Assembly: GCA_945787955.1 (NCBI GenBank)
Contig: CALZKF010000010.1
Coordinates: 1 to 61,976, forward strand
Length of the DNA: 61,976 bases
DNA from: an uncultured Acidobacteriota bacterium
GTDB lineage: Bacteria > Acidobacteriota > Polarisedimenticolia > Polarisedimenticolales > Polarisedimenticolaceae
Direction of reading: 5' to 3'
Shown here: in pieces, positions 1-9,356 of the stretch
How positions within the stretch are numbered: the first letter of the stretch is position 1
How the letters are laid out: each line of letters opens with the position of its first letter
Position numbers and translations under genes: made by a program
The notes under the pieces: model-generated
Seen by the model: the letters and a program-made list of their open reading frames with translations, nothing else
Told to the model about the DNA's origin: nothing
The model's database searches: none

Positions 1-835
1 AATCCTCCACCAGCCGTCGCCGGAGAGCCGGCTCCAGCACGGCACGTCCGTGAAGCTGTGTATTCCAAGTCATCAACCGGCGGCGCAACCGCCCACGGTT
101 TTCATATCCGGGCAGCACCGCCCTGCCGAGGCCGCGGATCCAGGCCGGCGGCCGCTTCAGAAAGTCCTGGATTCTACGGTTCCGCACGATCTTGTTCGGG
201 TTGACTACCTCGAACCGGGCAACGAACGCCGGATCCACGCCCAGGAACTCCAAGGTTGAACGGTAGACTGCGGCGGTGTCGGCGACAAAATCATCGAACA
301 GGATCACTTTGACCTGGTCCTCTCCGAAGGCGTCAAGGAACCGGCCGACCTGGTCCACGTACCGGGTGATCTCACGATAGAACAACATTTGTGGAAATGA
401 GACTTTCTCCGGCAGGCGCCGTCCGGCCTTGCGGTCTTCCTCCGCCTCCAGCGCCTCTTCGAAATCGACGATCACTTCGTCGCCGTTGTACAGGAGCTGG
501 CTGTGCAGAGAGTACATGGCGTCCACCGGGTTCCTCAACATGATCAGGATCATGGCGTCCTGCGCCCAGGTCCGGATCTCTTCCGCCGCCTTCCGAGTGT
601 AGAGATACCAGACCGAACCGTCCCCGACCCGGGCCTCGTCCCGGGCATTGCTGAAGAACCAATCCAGGTACTGCTCCTCGGTGAGCCTCGGTATCCTCAC
701 GGGCATATCGCTGCCGAAAAAATTGATTTCCTTCTCACCGGGGATAAAGATATCTGGGTGGCGCCCGAGGTAATCACACATGGCGGTAGTACCGCTCTTG
801 GCAGCGCCGACAACGAAGAAGTTCGGTTTCACCAT
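1..835 (-). CDS. Sulfotransferase family protein (3' end off the window)
   Basis: PAPS-dependent sulfotransferase, probably decorating a surface glycan or lipid. The frame stays open from an ATG at 833-835 to the left edge, giving 278 visible residues, so the C-terminus is missing. The start MVKPNFFVVGAAKSGTTAM carries the 5'-phosphosulfate loop (K13-S-G-T-T), and LRNPVDAMYS at about residues 100-109 is the 3'-phosphate motif with conserved Arg and Ser. It is divergent from the glycosyltransferase at 942, which fits a role in the same glycan locus. The family is clear from the two motifs; the acceptor cannot be predicted. Confidence 0.88.
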   Translation of the reverse strand, partial: MVKPNFFVVGAAKSGTTAMCDYLGRHPDIFIPGEKEINFFGSDMPVRIPRLTEEQYLDWFFSNARDEARVGDGSVWYLYTRKAAEEIRTWAQDAMILIMLRNPVDAMYSLHSQLLYNGDEVIVDFEEALEAEEDRKAGRRLPEKVSFPQMLFYREITRYVDQVGRFLDAFGEDQVKVILFDDFVADTAAVYRSTLEFLGVDPAFVARFEVVNPNKIVRNRRIQDFLKRPPAWIRGLGRAVLPGYENRGRLRRRLMTWNTQLHGRAVLEPALRRRLVED

Positions 836-941
836 TCCGAAGCATCCAGGCCGCACCCCAGCCGGCTTGCTGGAGTACAATCGACCTCGCCCGGTAGCCG
901 GGTGAAAGAGGATTGATACAAAGAAAAGTGATCTTAACATA

Positions 942-2057
942 ATGAAAATCGCTTTCCTCGCCCGTTCGCTGGATTACGGCGGCTCCGAGCGGCAGCTGGT
1001 GGAGCTGGCGTCCGGACTGGCCGCCAGGGGACACGAGGTCCGGGTCGGCTCCTTCTATCCCGGTGGCCCGCTGGAACAACTGCTGAGGGAGCGTTCAATT
1101 CCGGTTCACCATTTCAATAAACGGGGCCGCTACGAAACGTTGCGGTTCCTCCTGAGGGTGCGGCACTGGCTGCGCTCGTTCGGCCCCGACATCGTTCACG
1201 GCTACCTGATCGCGCCGAACCTGGCATCGGCGGTTCTGAAACCGTTCCTGCGTCCCGCGCGGATCGTCTGGGGCGTCCGCGCATCTTTCATCGATTTCGA
1301 CCAGTACCCACGTCACGAGAAATGGTCGTTCCAGGCCGGCCGGTTCTTCTGCCGCAGCGCGGACCTGGTGCTGGTGAACTCCAGGGCCGGGTACGAGCAC
1401 CACATCCGGCAGGGGTATCCCCGATCCCGGATGCGACTCGTTCCCAACGGCGTGGACACCGACAGGTTCCGGCCCGATCCGGATGCAGGGGCCGCCCTGC
1501 GCCGTGAGTGGGGCATCGATCCGTCGGCGAGGCTTGTCGGGCTGGTCGGCCGGATCGACCCGATGAAAGGCCACGAGCGGTTTCTGGAAGCGGCCGCAGC
1601 TCTCCCGGAGGAAGATCGCACCCGGTTCGTCTGCATCGGAAGCGGACCGGCCGGCTGTGAACGGGAAATGAAAGGGCGTGCGGAAGAACTCGGCCTGCAG
1701 GAGCGGCTGTTCTGGGTTCCGTTCCGGGCCGGGATGGTCCCGGTTTACAACGCCATCGACCTTCTGGTCTCCTGCTCAAGCGGTGAAGGCTTTCCCAACG
1801 TGGTGGCGGAGGCGATGTCCTGCGGTACACCGGCGGTGGTCACCGATGTAGGCGACTCGGCGGAAATCGTAGGCAGCCTCGGCGGGGCGGTAATGCAGAC
1901 CACCGAGCCCGCCGCTATGGCCGCATCCTGGCTGCAGGTATTGAACCAGCCCCCGTCTCCGACCCTTTTGCGGCATTCCATCGAACAGAGATACTCCCTG
2001 GACAGAATGGTGGATGCAACCGAGCGTCTGCTCATCGGCCTCATCGATCATGGTTGA
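942..2057 (+). CDS. GT4-type glycosyltransferase
   Basis: A 371-residue GT-B fold glycosyltransferase, retaining GT4 type, likely transferring a sugar from a nucleotide donor to a lipid-linked or capsular glycan in the cytoplasm. The N-terminal acceptor domain opens with the glycine-rich motif DYGGSERQLVELA. The C-terminal donor domain has VGRIDPMKGHERFL and the E-x7-E element EGFPNVVAE near residue 280. It starts a three-gene rightward run: the next glycosyltransferase overlaps its last 8 bases and asnB follows. No strong Shine-Dalgarno is visible before this ATG. Substrate is unknown. Confidence 0.9.
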   Translation: MKIAFLARSLDYGGSERQLVELASGLAARGHEVRVGSFYPGGPLEQLLRERSIPVHHFNKRGRYETLRFLLRVRHWLRSFGPDIVHGYLIAPNLASAVLKPFLRPARIVWGVRASFIDFDQYPRHEKWSFQAGRFFCRSADLVLVNSRAGYEHHIRQGYPRSRMRLVPNGVDTDRFRPDPDAGAALRREWGIDPSARLVGLVGRIDPMKGHERFLEAAAALPEEDRTRFVCIGSGPAGCEREMKGRAEELGLQERLFWVPFRAGMVPVYNAIDLLVSCSSGEGFPNVVAEAMSCGTPAVVTDVGDSAEIVGSLGGAVMQTTEPAAMAASWLQVLNQPPSPTLLRHSIEQRYSLDRMVDATERLLIGLIDHG

Positions 2058-3192
2058 ACCGACCGTACTGTTCATCACTACCGGCCTGTCCGCCGGCGGA
2101 GCAGAGCAGTCCCTGATCCGGCTGCTGTCGGGACTCAGGGGCGGCCCGGTCCGGCCGGCCCTGGCCTCGCTGCGTTCCGGCGGATCCCTGGCGGACGCTG
2201 CGGCGGCACTCGATCTGCCGTTCATGGAACTGGACATGGAAAAGGGCGGGACCGAACGGGTTGCGGGTACGATCCGTCTGGTACGATTCGCCCGGGCGTT
2301 CCGTCCCGACATCCTGCAAGGCTGGATGTACCACGGCAACGCAGCCGCCTCACTAACCTCTCTGGCGATGCCCGGATCCCGGGTGTTCTGGGCGGTGCGG
2401 CAGTCTCTGGGCGCCCCGGAAACCGAACATGCCGGCACCTCCCGGCTCATCCGCAGATCGGTGCACCTCCACCGCAGACCGGAAATAATCGTCTACAACT
2501 CCGCAGTCGCCGCCCGGGACCACGAGGAGCTGGGCTATCCCGAGCACCGCCGCATGGTGATCCCCAACGGTTTCGACACCGACCGGTTCCGCCCGGACCC
2601 GGACGCCAGGGACCAGGTCAGGAAGGAACTGGGACTGTCCCGGGATACACGCCTGATCGGCATGGTGGCCAGACACCATCCGGTCAAGGATCACGCCGGA
2701 TTCCTGAAGGCAGCCGCCGTCCTGGCCGGCGCCGAGCCCGATGTCCATTACCTGCTGACCGGCGCAGGAGTCACCGACGACAATCGGGAACTGTCGGACC
2801 AGGTCCGGTCCCTGGATCTCACAAGCCGCTGCCACCTCCTGGGGGAACGCAACGATATCCCGGCGGTCACCGCCGCCCTGGATATCGCCGCACTGACTTC
2901 CATCAGCGAAGGATTCCCCAACGTCATCGGCGAAGCGATGGCCTGCGGTGTTCCTGTGGCCGCTACCTGCGCCGGCGAAGTGCCGGAACTCCTGGACGGG
3001 ATCGGAACCGTGGTACCCTGCGGCGACCCGGACAGGATGGCGGCAGCCTGGCGTGGACTGCTGGAAATGCCGGCTGAGCGCCGCCGGAGTCTGGCCGATG
3101 CAGGGCGGGCCAGGATTCAGGATCGCTTCGGCATCACACGAATGATCTCCAGCTTCGAAAAGCTGTACCAGGCGCCGGGATCGGGAGGGTAG
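2050..3192 (+). CDS. GT4-type glycosyltransferase, second copy
   Basis: A 380-residue GT-B glycosyltransferase related to its upstream neighbour. I chose ATG 2050 rather than an in-frame ATG at 2014, because MVEPTVLFITTGLSAGGAEQ is the normal family N-terminus and the 8-base overlap with the preceding gene indicates translational coupling. The donor domain shows GMVARHHPVKDHAGFL and the E-x7-E motif EGFPNVIGE. Both glycosyltransferases share a VPNGVDTDRF/IPNGFDTDRF element, suggesting duplication within the locus. Sugar specificity cannot be read from sequence. Confidence 0.9.
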   Translation: MVEPTVLFITTGLSAGGAEQSLIRLLSGLRGGPVRPALASLRSGGSLADAAAALDLPFMELDMEKGGTERVAGTIRLVRFARAFRPDILQGWMYHGNAAASLTSLAMPGSRVFWAVRQSLGAPETEHAGTSRLIRRSVHLHRRPEIIVYNSAVAARDHEELGYPEHRRMVIPNGFDTDRFRPDPDARDQVRKELGLSRDTRLIGMVARHHPVKDHAGFLKAAAVLAGAEPDVHYLLTGAGVTDDNRELSDQVRSLDLTSRCHLLGERNDIPAVTAALDIAALTSISEGFPNVIGEAMACGVPVAATCAGEVPELLDGIGTVVPCGDPDRMAAAWRGLLEMPAERRRSLADAGRARIQDRFGITRMISSFEKLYQAPGSGG

Positions 3193-3202
3193 ACGGTAAC
3201 CG

Positions 3203-5155
3203 ATGTGCGGCTTTGCCGGAGCTCTGGAGCGGGACACCCCGGCCGACCGCTGGCAGGAGCAACTGGCCGCCATGGGCGGCAGGTTGATCCACCGGGGGCC
3301 CGACGATTCAGGCGACTGGTTCGACCCGGAAGCCGGGATCGGCTTGGCCCACCGTCGCCTTGCCGTCATCGACGTCAGCCCCGAAGGACATCAACCGATG
3401 GCCTGCCGTTCCGGGCGGTTCATAATCGCGTACAACGGCGAGATCTATAACTACGAGGAGTTGCGGGCCGACCTGGGCAGCGAGAACATCTCCTGGCGCG
3501 GCCATTCCGATACCGAGGTCCTGCTGGAGGCGGTGGAGGCCTGGGGTCTGGAGGAGACCGTCCGGCGCACCGTGGGAATGTTCGCCTTCGCCCTCTGGGA
3601 CCGCAAGAACCGCGAACTGCACCTGGTTCGGGACCGCCTGGGGATCAAACCGCTGTACTACGGCTGGTGCGGCCGGTCCCTGCTGTTCGGTTCCGAGTTG
3701 AAGGCGTTACGCGCCCACCCCCGGTTCAGCAACCCGATCGACCGCAATTCGGTGGCCGCATTTCTGCGGCATAATTACATCCCCACACCCTGGTCGATTC
3801 ACGAGGGGATCTACAAGCAGCGGCCCGGCACAATCCTCACTTTCAGCGGGAACCGGGTCGAGAACCGGGAGTCCATGAAGGAAACCGAGTACTGGTCTCT
3901 CGAGACGGTGACTGGACGGGGGATGGCTGATCCGTTCACCGGATCCGCCGGCGAGGCGGTGGATGAACTGGAACGGGTCCTGCGGGCTGCGGTCGGTTGC
4001 CGCATGGTCGCCGACGTTCCGCTTGGGGCGTTCCTTTCCGGCGGCATCGATTCTTCGGCGGTGGTGGCGCTGATGCAGGCCCAGAGCTCGACGCCGGTGA
4101 AGACGTTCACCATCGGATTCGAGGAGCAAGGCTACAACGAGGCGGACCACGCCCGGGCAATCGCCCGACATCTGGGGACCGACCATACCGAGCTGATCGT
4201 GAAGCCGGAGCAGGCCCGGGAAGTGATACCGCTGCTGCCCACCATGTTCGACGAGCCGTTCGCCGATTCTTCCCAGATACCGACCTGGCTGGTCAGTGAA
4301 CTGGCCCGGCGGTCGGTCACCGTCTCACTGTCCGGTGACGGCGGCGATGAGCTGTTTGCCGGCTACACCCGCTACGGCACCTTCCGGGACCTCCATAGGA
4401 TGATCGGCTGGTGTCCGGAACCGCTGCGGCAACTTTCCGGCAAGGCCCTGTCTGCGATACCGGCCCGACTGCTGGACGGCGCCCTGGGATGGCTGCCGCT
4501 CAGATTCGAGCGCTACGGCAGCGGCGGCAGACCGGGGGACAAGCTGCACAAACTGGCGGAGATGCTGAAGTATCCGTCGCCGGCCCACCTGTACCTGGAC
4601 CTGTTGTCGCATTGGAAACAACCGGCGGACCTGGTGCCCGGCTCCGTGGAACGACCCAATATTCTGTGGGGCGGCGAACCGGTTCCGGACTTCCACGACC
4701 GGACGTCATGGATGATGTACCTGGACAGCCTGACCTACCTTCCGGACGACATCCTGACCAAGGTTGACCGCGCCAGCATGCAGGTCAGCCTGGAAGCCCG
4801 GGTTCCTGTGCTGGATCACCGGGTGGTGGAGTACGCCTGGCGGCTGCCCATGTCCATGAAGATACGGGACGGCGGGCTGAAATGGGTCTTGCGCCAGGTG
4901 CTGTACCGCTACGTGCCCCGCGAACTGATCGACCGGCCGAAAATGGGCTTCGGCATCCCGATCGACCAATGGCTGAGAGGTCCGCTCAGGGATTGGGCCG
5001 AGGCCTACCTGGACGAGAGCCGCCTGCGCCGGGACGGCTGGTTCGATCCGGCACCGATCCGGCGGAAGTGGACCGAGCACCTCTCGGGCCGCAGGGACTG
5101 GCAATATTACCTGTGGGACGTGTTGATGTTCGAGGCCTGGAGAGAAGCGTTGTAG
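3203..5155 (+). CDS. asnB: Glutamine-hydrolysing asparagine synthase-type amidotransferase
   Basis: A 650-residue class II glutamine amidotransferase fused to an ATP-pyrophosphatase synthetase domain. Cys2 (MCGFAGALE) is the glutaminase nucleophile once Met1 is removed; RLAVIDVSPEGHQPM and YNGEIYNYEELR are typical glutaminase-domain segments. The synthetase domain has the PP-loop GAFLSGGIDSSAVVAL near residue 280 and SLSGDGGDELFAGY. AsnB proteins make asparagine from aspartate and glutamine, but copies embedded in polysaccharide loci often amidate sugar acids or other cell-surface intermediates. The position 10 bases after two glycosyltransferases favours that second role, so the substrate is uncertain. 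Confidence 0.92.
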   Translation: MCGFAGALERDTPADRWQEQLAAMGGRLIHRGPDDSGDWFDPEAGIGLAHRRLAVIDVSPEGHQPMACRSGRFIIAYNGEIYNYEELRADLGSENISWRGHSDTEVLLEAVEAWGLEETVRRTVGMFAFALWDRKNRELHLVRDRLGIKPLYYGWCGRSLLFGSELKALRAHPRFSNPIDRNSVAAFLRHNYIPTPWSIHEGIYKQRPGTILTFSGNRVENRESMKETEYWSLETVTGRGMADPFTGSAGEAVDELERVLRAAVGCRMVADVPLGAFLSGGIDSSAVVALMQAQSSTPVKTFTIGFEEQGYNEADHARAIARHLGTDHTELIVKPEQAREVIPLLPTMFDEPFADSSQIPTWLVSELARRSVTVSLSGDGGDELFAGYTRYGTFRDLHRMIGWCPEPLRQLSGKALSAIPARLLDGALGWLPLRFERYGSGGRPGDKLHKLAEMLKYPSPAHLYLDLLSHWKQPADLVPGSVERPNILWGGEPVPDFHDRTSWMMYLDSLTYLPDDILTKVDRASMQVSLEARVPVLDHRVVEYAWRLPMSMKIRDGGLKWVLRQVLYRYVPRELIDRPKMGFGIPIDQWLRGPLRDWAEAYLDESRLRRDGWFDPAPIRRKWTEHLSGRRDWQYYLWDVLMFEAWREAL

Positions 5156-5175
5156 ACCTGAGGGGCACCGTTCAT

Positions 5176-5922
5176 TCAGTGCAACTCGAACTCGGCGATT
5201 ACCGGCAGGTGGTCGCTGGCGACCCGGGAGATCTTCATGCGACAGCTGCGTGATCCGGAGAGACGCAGACCGCCACGGTAATAGATCCGATCCAGGGCTC
5301 CGGTGGGAGAGAACGACGGGTAGGTCCGGATCGCCTTCTCCGTACCGTACTTGCGGTCGGTGGCGGAACGGAACTCCAGGATCTCGGTGAAAATCGGTTC
5401 CAGCAGGGAGCGCCAGTCGTTGAAGTCACCCCCGACGATGCATGTCCTGTGATGGCCAAGGGCGGAGAACTCGGAAGAACGGACCAGTCGACCGATCTGT
5501 CTGGCCCTTTCCTGGGCGGACAATCCCAGATGGGTATTGAACACATCCAGCAGGTAGCTGTAACCTCCACGGGCCTCGGCCTGGATGCTGGTGTGCAGGC
5601 ACCCTCGCCGCTTGCGGGACTGGATCGTCAGGTCGATGTTTGATTCCCGGACAATCGGATAGCGGCTCAGGGTGGCATTGCCGTACATCCCCCGCCGCAG
5701 TTGCACGTTGTGGCCCAGGGCCAGGTGGTGGTAGCCCAGTCTGGTGGCCAGTTCCTTTCCCAGGTTCATACCCCGGGATCTGGGCACACCATCGTCCACC
5801 TCCTGGAGCATCACCAGGTCGGCATCGTGGTGGGCCAGGATCTCCACAATCCGCTCCGGCCGGAACCTGCGGTCCACCCCGATGGCACGGTGGATGTTGT
5901 AGCTCAGAACCTTCAGGCGCAT
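5176..5922 (-). CDS. Endonuclease/exonuclease/phosphatase (EEP) family protein
   Basis: A 248-residue metal-dependent phosphodiesterase of the EEP superfamily. Visible signature elements: LKVLSYNIHRAIGVDRRF at the N-terminus, the metal-binding glutamate in MLQEVDDG, GGDFNDW in the second half, and the catalytic SDHLPVIAEFEL at the C-terminus. I chose the ATG at 5920-5922 because the domain begins there; an open frame extends upstream to 6045 but overlaps the divergent gene at 5966. Similar proteins act on DNA ends or on phospholipids. Nothing nearby fixes the substrate. Confidence 0.86.
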   Translation of the reverse strand: MRLKVLSYNIHRAIGVDRRFRPERIVEILAHHDADLVMLQEVDDGVPRSRGMNLGKELATRLGYHHLALGHNVQLRRGMYGNATLSRYPIVRESNIDLTIQSRKRRGCLHTSIQAEARGGYSYLLDVFNTHLGLSAQERARQIGRLVRSSEFSALGHHRTCIVGGDFNDWRSLLEPIFTEILEFRSATDRKYGTEKAIRTYPSFSPTGALDRIYYRGGLRLSGSRSCRMKISRVASDHLPVIAEFELH

Positions 5923-5965
5923 GCACCGCCTCCAGGGGTGAATAGTCCCTGCTATCATAGCTCTG

Positions 5966-6934
5966 ATGATGAATCCGATCCCGATCCTGATCCTGGGCGG
6001 AAGCGACGCCAGGCCGGCCTCCCTGCCCGACGCCGGCAGGGACAAACATGCCCTCCACGGCTACAAAGGCAGGGATCTGTTGATCGGCGGCCGGCCGATG
6101 ATACAGGCGGTGGCCGAGCGGTTGAAGGGATCGGGCGGATTCGACCCGATTTACGTCGCCGGTCCACAGGAGGTCTACCAGGGCATCCCCGACCTGAACG
6201 TCATAGACACTGCCGGCTCTCTGGGGAAGAACCTGCGTACCGGACTGGAACGGCTCAGGCTCCTCCATCCAGGGAGCTACCTGGGGATCACCACATGCGA
6301 CATCCTGCCGGAGCCGGGCTGTCTCCGGACCTTCCTGCAGGAGTCCCGCGCTCACATGCCGTTCGATGCCTGGTTCCCGATGATCCTGATGCCGGAGGAT
6401 CGGACACGGTTGGGCGCCTCGTCCTGGAAACCGACCTACCACGTGGTGCCGGGGGAAGGCCTGGACCCGGTGGCGACCCTTCCCGGCCATCTGATGGTGA
6501 TCAATCCGGAGGCGTTCCGGCTGCGGTTCGCCTACCGCCTCATGCAGATCGCCTACCGCACCCGGAACCGGCCGATTCCGGTCCGTCGCAAGGAAATGGT
6601 TCGGGACACCCTCAAAGACCTGCTGTTCGAGGACGTCCGGCATCTGTTCGGCATGCGGGTGCCCCGGCTTACCTGGACGGTGATCAGCAACGGTCTCAAC
6701 ATCGCACGGGACTTGAAATCCGGAACCATCACCACCGAGCGGCTGGAAAACTCGATCCGCCGGATCTTCATTCGGTACCGCCACCAAAAGGAATTCCCCG
6801 ACCGCAGGGTCCACATCCCTGTTATGGATGCCCTGTCCCTGGCCAAGGATATCGATACGGTGGAAGAGGCCCGGGAACTGGGCGGTGATCTGAGCGGCTC
6901 TATTCCAGCCGGATCGAATCAATCCAGAGAGTGA
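5966..6934 (+). CDS. MobA-like nucleotidyltransferase family protein
   Basis: A 322-residue protein with an N-terminal NTP-transferase fold: PIPILILGGSDARPA resembles the nucleotide-binding loop of MobA/GlmU-type enzymes and TTCDILPEPGC the metal-binding Asp motif. The first glycine-rich loop is not the canonical LAGGxGTR form, so activity as a sugar-1-phosphate or molybdopterin nucleotidyltransferase is uncertain. The C-terminal third (about 215-322) is helical and unrecognised. The start is 43 bases from the divergent EEP gene, and the 3' end overlaps the convergent VanZ-like gene by 35 bases. Confidence 0.75.
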   Translation: MMNPIPILILGGSDARPASLPDAGRDKHALHGYKGRDLLIGGRPMIQAVAERLKGSGGFDPIYVAGPQEVYQGIPDLNVIDTAGSLGKNLRTGLERLRLLHPGSYLGITTCDILPEPGCLRTFLQESRAHMPFDAWFPMILMPEDRTRLGASSWKPTYHVVPGEGLDPVATLPGHLMVINPEAFRLRFAYRLMQIAYRTRNRPIPVRRKEMVRDTLKDLLFEDVRHLFGMRVPRLTWTVISNGLNIARDLKSGTITTERLENSIRRIFIRYRHQKEFPDRRVHIPVMDALSLAKDIDTVEEARELGGDLSGSIPAGSNQSRE

Positions 6935-7847
6935 ACGGTTCCTCGGGACGGCCGGTGTACAGCAGCACCTGGGCGACCTGGTCCATCGCAATCGGGCGGT
7001 TGGGTGGTGCGTTCCGAATCTCCTCCAGTTCGACCCTGATCAGATTCCACCCCGGCTGCACGCCGAACCGAATCCTGGCGCGATCTCCCGACCCGGGCTC
7101 ATGCCGCCAGTCCTCCACCATCAGGGTCATTGCAACCTGCCGGTCCAGTTCGGACCAGATTTCGAATCGGATAGTGCGGTAGCCGGTCCAGTCCGGATAC
7201 GGTTCCCTGAGCACCAGGCCGGGCCAGGGCCGGGAGTAGAACGTCCAGCGTCCACCTCGACGCCCGGCCGACTCACCGAACCGGGAGGGTAGAGCTCCCG
7301 GTTCAAGACCAGCCGCCACCGGCTGGACGAAGGTTCGCTCCCACCGGGATTCGAACTCACACAACACCGGGAAACTACCGTCACGGCCGTGGTAATCGAT
7401 TACCCGGGCCGCCACAGGCATGAACACCGCCAGCAGCAGGGCTACGGCCACGACAACCGCCGCCGCCCGGAGAACAAGCCTTCCCCACGGAGGTTTCTCC
7501 AACACTCGCCTGAACATCAGGAAGGCGGCGGCGCCGGCGCCGTTCCGGATGAAATCACCCGGGTCCGCATCCCGGGATCCGAAAAACTGAGCCAGTTCGG
7601 TGACCGCCCCCAGCGCCGTTGCCGCAACGAAAGCGAACAGATACAACCTCGGACCCGGCACATTCGGGATGACGATTCTGAACAAGGACAGCATGGACAG
7701 CGCGATGAATCCGAACAGCGGGGCGTGGCCGGCATCGTAGACGGCGTTCCAGAGCAGGGTGTTGGCCGGCTGAGGCAACCCGTTCAGAAGCCAGATCGCG
7801 CCGATCAGCGCGAGAATACGCACCATGATCCTGGAGGTCACACCCAC
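6900..7847 (-). CDS. VanZ-like membrane protein with C-terminal extracytoplasmic domain
   Basis: A 315-residue protein. The first half is a VanZ-type membrane domain with several hydrophobic helices and the conserved pattern DAGHAPLFGFIAL ... GAVTELAQFFGSRDADPGDF, where Glu and Asp residues sit at helix ends. One further helix at about 130-150 leads into a roughly 165-residue domain with WTFYSRPWPGLVLREPYPDW, resembling carbohydrate-binding jelly-roll sequences. The start is taken as GTG 7847, with a GGAGG about 10 bases upstream inside the preceding gene; ATG 7826 is an alternative. It follows the hypothetical gene at 7854 closely, so the two are probably cotranscribed. Confidence 0.8.
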   Translation of the reverse strand: MGVTSRIMVRILALIGAIWLLNGLPQPANTLLWNAVYDAGHAPLFGFIALSMLSLFRIVIPNVPGPRLYLFAFVAATALGAVTELAQFFGSRDADPGDFIRNGAGAAAFLMFRRVLEKPPWGRLVLRAAAVVVAVALLLAVFMPVAARVIDYHGRDGSFPVLCEFESRWERTFVQPVAAGLEPGALPSRFGESAGRRGGRWTFYSRPWPGLVLREPYPDWTGYRTIRFEIWSELDRQVAMTLMVEDWRHEPGSGDRARIRFGVQPGWNLIRVELEEIRNAPPNRPIAMDQVAQVLLYTGRPEEPFTLWIDSIRLE

Positions 7848-7853
7848 AGGGGA

Positions 7854-8744
7854 TCAGCCTCCGCCAGGGGCATGCCGCGCCGCCATGGCACCGAGGAGTT
7901 CCCGGTAACGCGACGCGAACAGGAGATCCTGGCCGGCGAGCATCTGTTTGTAGCGGACTATCTCCCGGCCCGGATCCAGGCCGTAAGGGTTATAGCCGTC
8001 CTCGATGGAGCGGTCCAGGATCAACAGCGCGTAAAACCCGGCCAGCGCCTCGATTTTGGCCGGCCTGCGGCGGAGGTACGCCTGCCCCCCCAGGCTGTTC
8101 AAGGCGAATGCGGCATAGTCGTACTGGGCATGGACACCAGGTCCCCGATCAACCGGATCCCCGCAACGGTCCCGGACCCGAAGCCACCGGAACAGCGCCA
8201 TCGCCATCGGCTCCAGCATGTCCGGCTCCTCCCGGATCAGGCGCAGGATCCGTTCCAGCCGCTGCCTGCCCAGGACCAGGTACCCGTGGGAGACATTGGC
8301 CAGCACGGTATCCAGCCGGGTCAACTCACCGACAACCTGCGGCCGCTTGTCCGCCAGGTCGAGGGCTGACCCGGTGAGCAGGCCGTACACCCCGTCGGGC
8401 AGTTCCCACTCCCTCACATAATCGCGGCGGTCCAGCCGGCCGGCCAGCGCCCTGAGGTCCGCCACCACCTTGGCGCAGTCCGACGGCGATTCCAGATCCT
8501 GCGGCCAGACCGGCGCAGCACCGGTCGCCACGGCCCAGGCCTGCTCCCGGTCGGTCATGGCAGGCGTGCCCTGCGCTGCACCTGCGGTCTCTTGTGGCCC
8601 CGCTGCGCCGGCCTGCTGCGGTTCATTTTTTCCATTGCCACCGAACCAGGCATCCCGGTTCATCCAGGACAACACCGCCAGGATCGCTGCCGCAACGATG
8701 AGCACCGGCAGGAACCGGATCCAGTTCGACCCCTTCCGCTCCAT
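7854..8744 (-). CDS. Hypothetical single-pass membrane protein
   Basis: A 296-residue protein not recognised. It has one N-terminal hydrophobic segment (WIRFLPVLIVAAAILAVLSW), then a Gln/Ala/Gly-rich linker at about 35-60 and a helical, probably periplasmic, domain rich in Leu and Arg. I chose ATG 8744 because GGAG lies about six bases upstream, whereas the in-frame ATG 27 bases earlier has no ribosome-binding site. It is the first gene of a two-gene leftward unit with the VanZ-like gene. Function unknown. Confidence 0.75.
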   Translation of the reverse strand: MERKGSNWIRFLPVLIVAAAILAVLSWMNRDAWFGGNGKNEPQQAGAAGPQETAGAAQGTPAMTDREQAWAVATGAAPVWPQDLESPSDCAKVVADLRALAGRLDRRDYVREWELPDGVYGLLTGSALDLADKRPQVVGELTRLDTVLANVSHGYLVLGRQRLERILRLIREEPDMLEPMAMALFRWLRVRDRCGDPVDRGPGVHAQYDYAAFALNSLGGQAYLRRRPAKIEALAGFYALLILDRSIEDGYNPYGLDPGREIVRYKQMLAGQDLLFASRYRELLGAMAARHAPGGG

Positions 8745-8837
8745 AATCAGCTCCTCTGCCCCCCTGTACAACCGCCCTCATTGTAAACCCGCGGGGAGAA
8801 CTCCGGCTGTGCTACCCTGCCGATCGGTGATTCCACC

Positions 8838-9344
8838 ATGAAAAAATCGATACACCCCAAGGTGCTCGGCGAACGGTTCGGCCGCCTGCTCCTGAACCTG
8901 TTTCCGCCCTTCCTGTTCTACCGGATTCGGATCGATTCGATCGGGGACGGTTTCCGCTCCTGCCGCGTTCGCGTCCGGCGCAGTCTGCTGACCCGCAACC
9001 TGAACGGCACCACCTTCGGAGGATCGATTTTTTCCGCCGCCGATCCGTTTTACGCGGTTATGTTCTGGCAGATCTTCGCCCGGCGGGGCATGAGAGTGCA
9101 GACCTGGCTGAAGAGCGCCTCCATCGATTACCTCAAGCCGGCTTCCGGCGATTTGACCCTGGACTTCGTGCTGACTGCAGAGGAGATCGACGAGGCGGCT
9201 GCAATCCTGGAACAGAGCGGCCGCTACACCGGCTCCTTCAGCACCGAGGCCCTGGATCCGAAAGGCCGGGTCTGCGCACGGATAAGGACCGAAATATATC
9301 TGCGGGTGGAGACCGGGAAGCGCAGACCCAAATCCGCATTCTGA
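8838..9344 (+). CDS. DUF4442-type hot-dog fold protein (thioesterase-like)
   Basis: A 168-residue protein resembling the DUF4442 branch of the hot-dog superfamily, which groups with acyl-CoA thioesterases. Supporting features are the size, the central NLNGTTFGGSIFSAADPFYA segment that matches the family's long-helix entry, and the strand-rich second half with SASIDYLKPASGDL. It could hydrolyse or bind acyl-CoA, but no catalytic residue can be assigned. It is 93 bases from a divergent gene and 12 bases before the M64 peptidase gene, suggesting a two-gene operon. Confidence 0.72.
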   Translation: MKKSIHPKVLGERFGRLLLNLFPPFLFYRIRIDSIGDGFRSCRVRVRRSLLTRNLNGTTFGGSIFSAADPFYAVMFWQIFARRGMRVQTWLKSASIDYLKPASGDLTLDFVLTAEEIDEAAAILEQSGRYTGSFSTEALDPKGRVCARIRTEIYLRVETGKRRPKSAF

Positions 9345-9356
9345 GGAGTTTCGAAC

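Noticed and set aside
5426-6991. Minus-strand open frame of 521 codons across the EEP and nucleotidyltransferase genes
   Set aside because: It covers parts of two convincing genes in another frame, has low-complexity Pro/Arg/Gly-rich sequence and no domain; a GC-rich shadow.
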